The position numbers and the translations under genes are program-made. The notes beneath the pieces were generated by a model. That model searched no databases. It saw nothing but the letters and a program-made list of their open reading frames with translations, and had not been told where the DNA came from. A DNA stretch of 64,000 bases from Macrosoma leucophasiata (lineage: Eukaryota; Arthropoda; Insecta; Lepidoptera; Hedylidae), in assembly GCA_036365455.1 (NCBI GenBank), contig JAWQUS010000002.1:1550001-1614000 (forward strand), given 5' to 3'. Shown in pieces: positions 12,201 through 24,200 of this stretch. How positions within the stretch are numbered: the stretch's first letter is position 1; every line of letters starts with the position of its first letter.

Positions 12201-15200
12201 AATTATAATAAAATGAGGTGCAAAGGTAATAATTGGACGAGACATAGCTCGTACAACACGTTTTAACACAATAAATATTGCATTACTTTATGAATTGTCG
12301 TATAATCAGGCTTATTATTCCAGGATCCAATCGAAATGGAACCAGCGGTATTGGCAACGCTCCAACGCAAGGAAGCCCAAGAGAAGGTGCTCACAGAGAA
12401 GTGGACGGAGAAATGGCGAGAGACGCAACAGATTCTTCAGGAACAGAAGGCTTTGGGGCTGAGGAAGAGTGGGCTGGGGGTGGTGTTGGACTCCGATATG
12501 CCGCATTTGGTCGGCATCGACGACAATCTGCTGTCTACTGGCGTCACACTCTACCATCTCAAGGTGAGAGGTATTCTATATTCTTATGTTGAGAGTTGTA
12601 TAGAAGATCCTTCAGTATACTTTTTGAAGCAATGTAACCCCTAGTTTGCACTAAAAACATTAAACATGATGATGTTTCGCAACTTGTCGCATAAAGTATG
12701 TATTGCGATAAATGTCTTGTTGGTGCAAGCGTTCGCACTGGTGTCAAACCTATCATTTTAACATGTTTTTATGTGAATGTTTCATCAATGCAAACTCACG
12801 GTAAGGTAACAAGTGTAGGTCTAATTTGGTCCATGCTTTAAATCATGAAATGAATTTTCCGCATTGATATTCAGCCACAAATGATTGTAAAGGAGATGTT
12901 GCAAAACTGTATGGACCTCCGGCCATGTATTGTACACAATATCATTAAACAGGCAAAATCAATATAAAAACGTTTTTAAACTGCATATTTTCACTTATTT
13001 AGCTTAGTTTGCAGTTACAAAATATTATTTGCAGTTAGAATTGCAACTCAAAACCAAGATGGCGATTACGGCGGGCGATGTCATTTTGACATTTTTATTT
13101 TTTAAATAGTATTTCGATTTTAAAGTACTTGGAGAAAAAGTAATATTTTCTAATTACTATCAAAATCGATTGATACCAAGCGTCGGCTGTATCGCCGCCA
13201 TGTTTAACAACGTTGAAAATGATAAAATCGTTTGAATTAAATGTGGTTGTAACTCTTAAATATAATCTTGAATAAATTAATTGTATTTTTTTCGGATTCT
13301 TCTTTAATTTACTCATTTTTTGAGGACGTGTACGAACCAGAGCCGAGCTCGCAACATCTCCTTTTACGTAATCTGTCGAATGAAATCCCGTACTCGTGAC
13401 GTGCACGCCTACATAACATCGATTGTCACATGCCAACATGTGTTACCATGTGGATTCTGTTTTACACCGAAAGCATTTCGGACTTTATGATGCCGATTTA
13501 TATACTCGTAGGTACGAAGTTATTCGCGATAGCACTCGCATTAAAGCGGCGTCGATATGTGTGCAGGAGGGCGAGACGGTGATCGGCAGCGAGGAGCTGT
13601 CGCCGACGCCGGACATCGTGGTGAGCGGCGCCGGCGTGTTGCCGCTCCACGCGCGCGTCACGCTGCGGGACGGGGTCGCCACGCTGTGTCCCGCGCGCGG
13701 CGCCCAGTGCTGGCTCAACACCGTGCTGCTGGACCGCCCCGCCAAGCTCAGCCAGGGTCAGTGTGTGTGTGTCCCGCGTGCCGCGCCCGGCGCCCGGTGT
13801 CCGGCCCGCCACGCTGTGTCCCGCGCGCGGCGCCCAGTGCTGGCTCAACACCGTGCTGCTGGACCGCCCCGCCAAGCTCAGCCAGGGTCAGTGTGTGTGT
13901 GTCCCGCGTGCCGCGCCCGGCGCCCGGTGTCCGGCCCGCCACGCTGTGTCCCGCGCGCGGCGCCCAGTGCTGGCTCAACACCGTGCTGCTGGACCGCCCC
14001 GCCAAGCTCAGCCAGGGTCAGTGTGTGTGTGTCCCGCGTGCCGCGCCCGGCGCCCGGTGTCCGGCCCGCCACGCTGTGTCCCGCGCGCGGCGCCCAGTGC
14101 TGGCTCAACACCGTGCTGCTGGACCGCCCCGCCAAGCTCAGCCAGGGTCAGTGTGTGTGTGTCCCGCGTGCCGCGCCCGGCGCCCGGTGTCCGGCCCGCC
14201 ACGCTGTGTCCCGCGCGCGGCGCCCAGTGCTGGCTCAACACCGTGCTGCTGGACCGCCCCGCCAAGCTCAGCCAGGGTCAGTGTGTGTGTGTCCCGCGTG
14301 CCGCGCCCGGCGCCCGGTGTCCGGCCCGCCACGCTGTGTCCCGCGCGCGGCGCCCAGTGCTGGCTCAACACCGTGCTGCTGGACCGCCCCGCCAAGCTCA
14401 GCCAGGGTCAGTGTGTGTGTGTCCCGCGTGCCGCGCCCGGCGCCCGGTGTCCGGCCCGCCACGCTGTGTCCCGCGCGCGGCGCCCAGTGCTGGCTCAACA
14501 CCGTGCTGCTGGACCGCCCCGCCAAGCTCAGCCAGGGTCAGTGTGTGTGTGTCCCGCGTGCCGCGCCCGGCGCCCGGTGTCCGGCCCGCCACGCTGTGTC
14601 CCGCGCGCGGCGCCCAGTGCTGGCTCAACACCGTGCTGCTGGACCGCCCCGCCAAGCTCAGCCAGGGTCAGTGTGTGTGTGTCCCGCGTGCCGCGCCCGG
14701 CGCCCGGTGTCCGGCCCGCCACGCTGTGTCCCGCGCGCGGCGCCCAGTGCTGGCTCAACACCGTGCTGCTGGACCGCCCCGCCAAGCTCAGCCAGGGTCA
14801 GTGTGTGTGTGTCCCGCGTGCCGCGCCCGGCGCCCGGTGTCCGGCCCGCCACGCTGTGTCCCGCGCGCGGCGCCCAGTGCTGGCTCAACACCGTGCTGCT
14901 GGACCGCCCCGCCAAGCTCAGCCAGGGTCAGTGTGTGTGTGTCCCGCGTGCCGCGCCCGGCGCCCGGTGTCCGGCCCGCCACGCTGTGTCCCGCGCGCGG
15001 CGCCCAGTGCTGGCTCAACACCGTGCTGCTGGACCGCCCCGCCAAGCTCAGCCAGGGTCAGTGTGTGTGTGTCCCGCGTGCCGCGCCCGGCGCCCGGTGT
15101 CCGGCCCGCCACGCTGTGTCCCGCGCGCGGCGCCCAGTGCTGGCTCAACACCGTGCTGCTGGACCGCCCCGCCAAGCTCAGCCAGGGTCAGTGTGTGTGT

Positions 15201-18200
15201 GTCCCGCGTGCCGCGCCCGGCGCCCGGTGTCCGGCCCGCCACGCTGTGTCCCGCGCGCGGCGCCCAGTGCTGGCTCAACACCGTGCTGCTGGACCGCCCC
15301 GCCAAGCTCAGCCAGGGTCAGTGTGTGTGTGTCCCGCGTGCCGCGCCCGGCGCCCGGTGTCCGGCCCGCCACGCTGTGTCCCGCGCGCGGCGCCCAGTGC
15401 TGGCTCAACACCGTGCTGCTGGACCGCCCCGCCAAGCTCAGCCAGGGTCAGTGTGTGTGTGTCCCGCGTGCCGCGCCCGGCGCCCGGTGTCCGGCCCGCC
15501 ACGCTGTGTCCCGCGCGCGGCGCCCAGTGCTGGCTCAACACCGTGCTGCTGGACCGCCCCGCCAAGCTCAGCCAGGGTCAGTGTGTGTGTGTCCCGCGTG
15601 CCGCGCCCGGCGCCCGGTGTCCGGCCCGCCTCGCTGTGTCTCGGACTTTTGAATACACTTTTTAATATCGTTTATGTACTATAGATATTTAGTCAATGTT
15701 CTTTTCTACAGGTTGCATCCTCCTTCTGGGGCGAACGAACATGTTCAGGTACAACGACCCGGCGGAGGCCGCCAAACTGCGGCAGGAGGGCAGCGCCTCC
15801 CTCATGAACCTGTCGCGACTGTCTCTCCTCTCCTGGTCCACCACCGACCTGGCCGCAAGCAACGAAAACCTTAACACTACACTATCGTAAGATATCTATA
15901 TTTAATTTCTGGCTTAAATTACGACAAGAACGTAATAATAATATTATGTACATTAACGTTGAAGTTTCGTAGACTGTCTGCTTGTCTAACGGCCTTTTTC
16001 AATCAGCCATCTATCCAACTTTTAGTGAACCCTACCACTTAGCAGGAAGCAGATTAAATAACGCGGTGGTGCCAACGAGCGCACGAACTTCATCCCAGGA
16101 GATCTTTAACCACTTGCTTCATACATACCTTTATTACAGAGACCTGGAAGGCGAGATCCGGTGCGACCGGCTATCAGCTCAGCGCGCGGAGTTGGAACGC
16201 GAGCGGCAACTGTTCCTGCTGCAGCAGGAGGAGCGGCAGCGGCGGTGGCACCACGAGCGGGAGGAGTTGCTCAAGGCGCAGAAGAAGCTGGACGAGGTAC
16301 TCAACTCTACTCTATATATATACAGAGGCGCGAGCGGCGACTGTTCCTGCTGCAGCAGGAGGAGCGGCAGCGGCGGTGGCACCACGAGCGGGAGGAGTTG
16401 CTCAAGGCGCAGAAGAAGCTGGACGAGGTACTCAACTCTACTCTATATATATACAGAGGCGCGAGCGGCGACTGTTCCTGCTGCAGCAGGAGGAGCGGCA
16501 GCGGCGGTGGCACCACGAGCGGGAGGAGTTGCTCAAGGCGCAGAAGAAGCTGGACGAGGTACTCAACTCTACTCTATATATATACAGAGGCGCGAGCGGC
16601 GACTGTTCCTGCTGCAGCAGGAGGAGCGGCAGCGGCGGTGGCACCACGAGCGGGAGGAGTTGCTCAAGGCGCAGAAGAAGCTGGACGAGGTACTCAACTC
16701 TACTCTATATATATACAGAGGCGCGAGCGGCGACTGTTCCTGCTGCAGCAGGAGGAGCGGCAGCGGCGGTGGCACCACGAGCGGGAGGAGTTGCTCAAGG
16801 CGCAGAAGAAGCTGGACGAGGTACTCAACTCTACTCTATATATATACAGAGGCGCGAGCGGCGACTGTTCCTGCTGCAGCAGGAGGAGCGGCAGTTACTA
16901 AATAAAAGTCAATTAAATCAATAGAAAGATAGAAAACGTAACAAACACTATCGCAAATCTACACTTTCACGAAAAACATACGAAAAATCGTTAGGTAGTG
17001 CGCCATTCACAGCGCCTGACGTAAACTGAGTAATACGAGGCGATTGAGAGGGCGGAGCGCGGGCGGCAAACGACTTTGTATGGACTCCGCATGCGCTAGC
17101 AGAAGCGCATCGCTCGCCTCGGCCGCGTTCGGCGCCGACCAAACGCGACGACAATCGCGAGTTGCGTTCGTAATAGAAGATCGCCATCTTAGAGAAATCG
17201 CCACTGGTTCACAAGTATTTTAAGTTATGACTGCAGCCCATCTACACACGCAGAGGTCAAAGTGCTGATGTGTTCGTCAACAAAGGTCTCAGGGGTGGCT
17301 CTGAGACCTTCGTTGTTATGTATCTGTGATAGTTATTAGAGGTATAAGGAGGCAAGTGAAAAGATCGGATGCTAAGGACTAGCAACGATTAACTAAATTG
17401 TAAATAAAAAATAAAAAACAACTTTTTTTATATACAAAAAATTATAATATAAATTGTAACAGCATCATACATTGATTTGAATATTCATTACTGAATGTTT
17501 ACAATAGGAACGAAGCGCAATGGAGCGCGAGTACGCGGCGGCATGTCGTCGGCTATCGGGCGACTGGCGCGCCCTGGAGCGCGGGTGGACGCTACGGAGA
17601 CGCGCGCTGCGGACCCGCCAACGCGACCTGGCCGCCAGGGCGCATGCGCATCGGCAGGCGCAACGTCGAGCTCATACAGCAGTGAGTGCCTTAAGGATTA
17701 ACTCTATGAGAGGGGGTTTTGGTGGTGCTCTTATTTTATTTCATTTTTCGGTGTATTTTTGATTTATATTAAATAAAGTTGGTGGCATTTTGTTTGATAT
17801 AAGCTTACAGTGCTCGTGTATAGTGAAATAGAATACAGTGCGAAAACACGCTTTTTCGGGTTGCCTCCGAAACTTCATTGTTTAAGTTCTGGTAAAGTAG
17901 CCATCGCTTTACTAGAATAACTGACTGTGACTGACTGACGGACTGATAAATTGACTGACGACTCTTGACTTTTACGTTGCTTAATACGAAATATCATTTT
18001 ACTTGACACTGGCAATATGCATAACAAGCGATGCCAAAAAAAAAAACACCTTAAGTTTTGTTGCACACTATGTAAGTACTTGAGAGCTCGAATGTTCGGC
18101 AGACCTCGGCATCCAAATACTTATGCCCACTATTATTAACTACTGATGTCCGTCAACCGAACAATGGCGGCCAAACCATTCCAATGGAGCGGTAGGTGCA

Positions 18201-21200
18201 ATAAGATGGGACTGGGACTTTTGGTAGAGCTAGGTAGGTACTGGTGGTAGAGCTCCAGTGACGGAGCTCGCGGGCGTAGGCACCACCGCATCACCTAATT
18301 TACTTGCCGCTAAATGGTAGTGTTCAGCACTATCGTGTTCCGGTCAGGTGGTAAGGTACGACCCTGTAATTGCCGGCACAGAGGCATACCACCTTAGGCC
18401 TCAGGAGTGGTAACGCATCTGCATTTTGACCTTGGTCTTTCTGTAAGTGTCTGTAGGATGCAGTCATCACTTAACATCAATGTGAACTGCATGCTTCTTT
18501 GCCATTTCGATTACAGAAAAAAAATGTGAGGTAGCGCTTTGCGATAAACCTACCAATGCGATCGACAATCTTCATGGGGCCTATGAAGATTGTCGATCGC
18601 ATTGGTAGGTTTACTGGGAGATTTTCAGAAAATGGTAAAATCCCAATAACACAAGAGGTAAAGGATACACGTTGATCTCTATAACCCGCGGGAATAGAAT
18701 CCATGTCGCCAGCCGGCTACCACTAGTCTACTGGGGTATTTTCTGCCAAATACAAACATGACCTAAATCTAAGTTTTAAGTGGTACATAAAAGTCTTTGT
18801 CTCTATAAAACACGGGTAAACGACAGATATAGCATATATTTGAGAGTTCCTTAAAATTGATTGAGTATTCGGCTATTTATCTCACTGCAATAAAAATGGT
18901 TAAAGCCATCCATATATATTTTTGAATACATATGAAAAAATATATATTTAATTCCAGAGAATTAAAATATATTAAACGACGGAAAATATTTTTAGGTTAT
19001 AATGTTAATGTACCTTATACTATGTTTATCCAAATTGTTCAAATCTTGCCGTTATACTTTCGGTAATATAAACCAACCATTTTTTCAACAAAAAAACATC
19101 ACAACTTGAATTATGAAGCTTTGTAAGCGCATTAAAACTGTGTACACAGATGTTAAAGAAAAAGTTTAGTTTATCATTTATCAGTAAATGCAAACAGTCG
19201 CCAGGTTACCTCAGTGCAATCGTGTCATTGTCCCAGCTCAGTGCTACTGATTGTTGTGCCGAGATATTTGTGAGAATTCTGGATCTTTCAACGTGTCGAC
19301 ATATTATTAGTTGTAAAATACTTGTTGTGCCTGCGCAACTGCCTGTGGACTAAAGAATTATTGTTAATAGACAGAGTATGAACTGGAATAAATATATATA
19401 ATAAATATTTAGCAGGGAACAGATAAGGTAATGTATCTCGTGACATGACTATATCGATAATTTACTTCTATGTAAAAGCTCTGCCGATTCTTATATCATA
19501 TCTTCTATTGTGGATTGCAGAAATTTAAATAGCTTAATAATCCTTTCGCTTTCAGCATTCCAATAACAATACAGCAATGAGCAAATGTATTGGAAAAATA
19601 CGACTGTTCTGATAAATTGATCAAGTATTAGATTATTATAATAAAAAAACTACATACGTAATCGAGCCTACGAAAGAGACTACCGGCTTGTTTCGAATTT
19701 GTAGAAATAGTAGAGCGTTATCTCTACTGCACACGGCCTACGTATGCACTGATAGTTGGTCAAAACTTGATGAAAATAGTCCACAAACACATAAGTAAGA
19801 TGCGAAACAGATAACGCTCTACAGACCTGAAACCTGAACCTGAACCTGAACCTGAACCTGACCTGAAACAAGCCAAAGTCTCCTTTCTAAGGTCGATGTG
19901 CAATATTCTTGCTGGATACTGCAAATCGAGTTTAACTCGAGTGTGACAACCATCAGTACCATTCATATTTGTCAAGCATTCGTCATGTTTATGTTTTCAT
20001 AGCAGTGTTAGTATCCCAGTTGTGCTTGATATCCCGGCTTGCATGATTTAATTTAGTTTTTAGTTGACCGTGTGAAGAGTTCCCAATTTTATTGTGCGAA
20101 AATTTGGTAGTGTGAAGGGTATTTTATTTATTGGATTAAACATTTTCTAGATTATGATCACTCTGATTTCGAGTGTGTGTGTGTGGCCCCGTAAGAACTA
20201 TCGAGGCATAACAATTAAGGTCTCAGGGGTGGCAACGCATCCGCATTTTGACCTCTGGTCTTTGTGTGGGTATCTATAGGCTGCAGACATCACTTAACAT
20301 CAATGTGAACTGCATGCTTGTTTGCCACTTTCTATACATAAAAATAACCTTTTTGTGAAGTTCCGTGTTTTTATTCTAACTTATTTTGGCAATTGTACAA
20401 TGCACAATTAAACTGCCGCGCCCGTTTTCATTTCTCGGCTTGTTTGCTACTATTCTGTCTATATTTCGTGTCGTTTACGTAAATCAATGAAAATTTATTT
20501 CATTTTCTTCGCGCTTAAAACAAAGTACATCAATAAACAAATAAAATTGGGAGCTTCATTATTTTTACGTTGCGTCGAATGTTTCCGCGTAGATTGAGAA
20601 AGAGGAGGGGCTGATGGAGGAGATGCGCACGCGCGTGGGGGGGAAGCGGGCCGAGCTCGACCGGTACGTGGCCGACACGCTGCGGGCCCTGCGCGACACC
20701 GGACAGTACGAGGTGTGTTACCTGGAGGGAGAGTGTAGGGTGGAGGGTTACCGAGGGCTCTTTCAAATTGGCTATTTGACCGATATAAAATTATTATATA
20801 TTTTATAATAAGTATTGGAAATCGTAGTTAAAAGATAGACAGTAAATATACATTTTATCTTGTACATTAAAAACATTGATGGATGTTGAATACAAGAAAA
20901 CGAAACGCAGCGGCCATAATAGATCGTAGCGTGACGTCATTGTATAATATAGGTACGAAGTCGTTAAACTGTGTTGTGCGATAAGAAATAAGTTTTGTAA
21001 TATAAATCAGTTTTAATAAAACGGAAGCCGGAGTGTGACGTCACAGCGCATAGGTCACGTGATCTAGCGTTTTAACACAAAATTGAATCTTCATTGAGAA
21101 ACATATTTAATTTTTACTACGCAATACACTTTTTGAGAGAATAATGATGGTACGGTAAATAATTTTACACGTTTTAAAACATATTTTATAAAATTGTTCA

Positions 21201-24200
21201 AGTAGCCAATTAAGCCTTAATACTAATTCTAATAAACAATTCTTACACTAATAAACACTGTTTTTAATACGATAATGTTGATTGATATTCAGTTATAATT
21301 ACGTGCGCCATAGTTAATACTTGGGTTGATGTAACTAGAGACTCGCTTTAGGGCCTTATCACACTAGCGATTTCTTAGCGAGTTTAAAACGAGGTTAGCG
21401 TGCAGCGAGTTAGGCGACTAAAATATACTGGGGTAGCTAACATTCTCGACAAGAATGCTGCACGTTTGCGATCCCGATAGGTCAATTCGAGAATTCGCTG
21501 CGCGCTTGTCTCGATAATTTGTGGGATAACGAAGATGCAATGTGATTTGCTTTTTAACAATTGGACATCAAATACAAAATATTCGAAATCAAGCAGTTTC
21601 TTCAATTTACTTCTGGGTGGGTTTTGATAGAACAAACTTAAAAGTACCTTTAGATAGACTACTATAACTAACAACCAGTCAAGTCAATTCCTACAGTTTC
21701 CACGAGATGAACAGAGTGAACTGCGTAAAAACCTTGTTATATCGATGTAGTATTTAAATAAGTAGTTAACCTATCCTGCTTGTAAAATATAAGGGCTTGT
21801 TATTATTTTATTTTGTCATCATTGTAGTGCTCACTCACTATAAATATTCATATCCATATTCTTAGATATTAGGTTGGGGAAAAAGTTTCTTCGCACTTTT
21901 TAAGATAATTCAAAACATTTTTTAATATAGTTTATTTAAATTTAACTAAAGTATGTATGTACCATTTTGTTCGATAACCTTTTGCCATCTTGTAGGTTGG
22001 GACATGATCCCATTGCTATAAAATTTTTGGGACTTCTCATCAAAATACCGCGACAAGTGGATTTGGCAGTCCTCTCGTGATGTTAACCTAACATTGCATA
22101 AAGAATTCTGAAGAGACCGAAACAGGTGGAAATCTGAAGGTGCAAGGTCAGGACTATACGGCGGATGCATTAACACCTCCCAGCCAAACTATCTTAATAA
22201 TTGCTGAGTGGCTATAGATGTGTGAGGTCTAGCGTTATCATGATGAAACACCACACCCCTTCTGTTGATCAATTCCGGCCGCTTTCTCTCAACTTCTTGC
22301 TTTAATCTCATCAGTTGTTCGTAGTAGAGTTCAGAATCGATAGTCCTGCCTGGTGGTAATAGCTCATAATGAATAATGCCCTTCCAATCCCACCACACAC
22401 ACAACATCACCTTATTGCGAGTTAACCCGGGTTTCGCCACAGTCTGTGAAGCCTGACCGGCCTTTGACCATGACCTTTTTCGCACGTTCTTGTCGTACGT
22501 GATCCAATTTTCATCACCAGTTATCAGCTTCTTCAAAAATGGCATCCATTTTATCCGTAATAGGGCGACCAGAGCGAGGTGCATCTATGACATCAAAATT
22601 TCCGGATTGAAAACGCTTAAACCAAATTTGTGCTACTCTCACAGACACTGCACTAGGTCCATAAACATCGCAAATTTTTTTCGCGGCTTGCGTTGCATTT
22701 TTACCTTTTTTGTAGTAAAATTTTAAAATGTATCGAATTTCTTCATTAGATTCACTCATCTTGACAGTACGAAAAACAAATGAAAATCACACATTTGCGT
22801 AATTTGAATTTGGAATTATGTTCTTTAAAATTTTAACTTTCAATGATACCAAAACCAGCCAGATACAAATACTACAGCCAAAGAAATTTTATTACAAGTT
22901 CATACATACTATAATGCGAAAAGACTTTTTCCCCAACCTATTCTAATAATTATGTATAACATTAACAAAACTGTCCAAATTCTGAATCTACATCCATTCA
23001 GAATATTTTTCGTATTTGTAGGTACAATTTAGGGCGGTAGTAAAAATAACAACGCGGGATAGGCAGTAGCGTCCCGCGATAAAACTACCGCCACTGCGAT
23101 CGCCAATTCGCCTGCCAAGCGTGGCGATTGTGGCATATTCTGCACTAACGACGTACACACTGTTGTGAGCGTCTTTGGGGATAGCTTTGTCCAGCTGTGG
23201 ACATCTTTCTCTGGAGTGATGATGGTACCATTCACACATGTGGAGACATCCATTTTCTAAAAGCAATAAAACCGTTGGCGTTGCAATAAAATGGTGAAGC
23301 CATCTCAATGTAATCGAGCAAAATACATAATGCATCTGATGAATTAAACGCTTCCAGATTTGTGAAGCCTGTTCTTGACAGATTCATTGTCCATAAATCG
23401 ACACCGTTATTTTTATAATAGAACAAACTATAATATATGGGCTGTAGGACTATGAGTTTGTTAAGCTTGAATATCCACAGGTATGAATATACTTCTCGTC
23501 CGTGTGTTAAGAGTGTGCGATTTGTGTAGAGTTTGACTCCGAGCCCCGACAGTCCGGCGTCCGAGACGTCCACAGAGTGCCTGATGCATCTGCTGCAGCA
23601 GTGCGAGCCCAATACGGCCAAAAATATCAAGGAGACTGTGGAAAGACATGTGAGTTTATTTTTCTTGTTCATATAGTACTCCCCAGTTGACATTGAATGT
23701 TAAGAACGCCCATTGGTGTTGATTGCTGTCGGGTTTGGGTTAGATGAAAAAAAATATGTAGCACATAGTTATTCGTTTTAGACCTCTGGATCTTTCTAGA
23801 CTGCCGTATTCACATGTAATCAATTTAACTATGCGTTTGTATGCTATTGTTTTTAATCTGTATTTATTATTATCTTAATATATATAAATCTCGTGTCACA
23901 ATGTTTGTCTTCAATGGACTCCTAAACCACTTAACCGATTATAATAAAATTCGCACACCATGTGCAATTCGATCCAACTTGAGAGATAGGATAGTTTAAA
24001 TCTCAAATTATAGTCGCAATTTTAATTTATTGCTAATTATTTGTCTGTTAATATTTGACAGTCACAATTATCTGTTAACTCCAAATGATTCTAACAGATG
24101 TCGATACCTTTCGACTGGGTTGAGTAAGTAATCAATAGATGGCGCTGTTATGGTAAATCTACAAACGTGACATATAAGCTACATTTTAACAGCATAATTA

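Larger units (their letters stand above)
9263..12323. other. Klp98A intron 5 (3.1 kb)
   Basis: Filled by family E and composite repeats, a LINE fragment (10690-11135) and family F (11690-11975). The remaining parts (11140-11690, 11980-12300) show nothing recognisable. Confidence 0.7.
17682..20592. other. Klp98A intron 10 (2.9 kb)
   Basis: Holds the 18235-18725 composite, the CCTGAA repeat and a family A end at 20215. The stretch 18730-19640 is AT-rich with nothing recognised. Confidence 0.65.

Noticed and set aside
13748..15565. Series of identical 85-codon minus-strand open frames
   Set aside because: Each is the antisense of the same 130-bp unit, spaced exactly 130 bp. No independent evidence of coding.
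13681..15640. CRISPR-like regular repeats
   Set aside because: Units are 130 bp, contiguous, without unique spacers, and in a eukaryotic gene.
13423..15684. Very long open frame (about 750 codons) of Cys/Pro/Arg-rich repeats, and two others in the remaining plus frames
   Set aside because: It is the 130-bp array read through exon 7 and intron 7. All three forward frames are open only because the unit has no stop codons. The kinesin splice structure explains the exon part.
16140..16924. Open frames across the exon 9 array in several frames
   Set aside because: They read through the 29-nt spacers and change frame each 131-bp unit, so only the exon 9 part is credible coding sequence.
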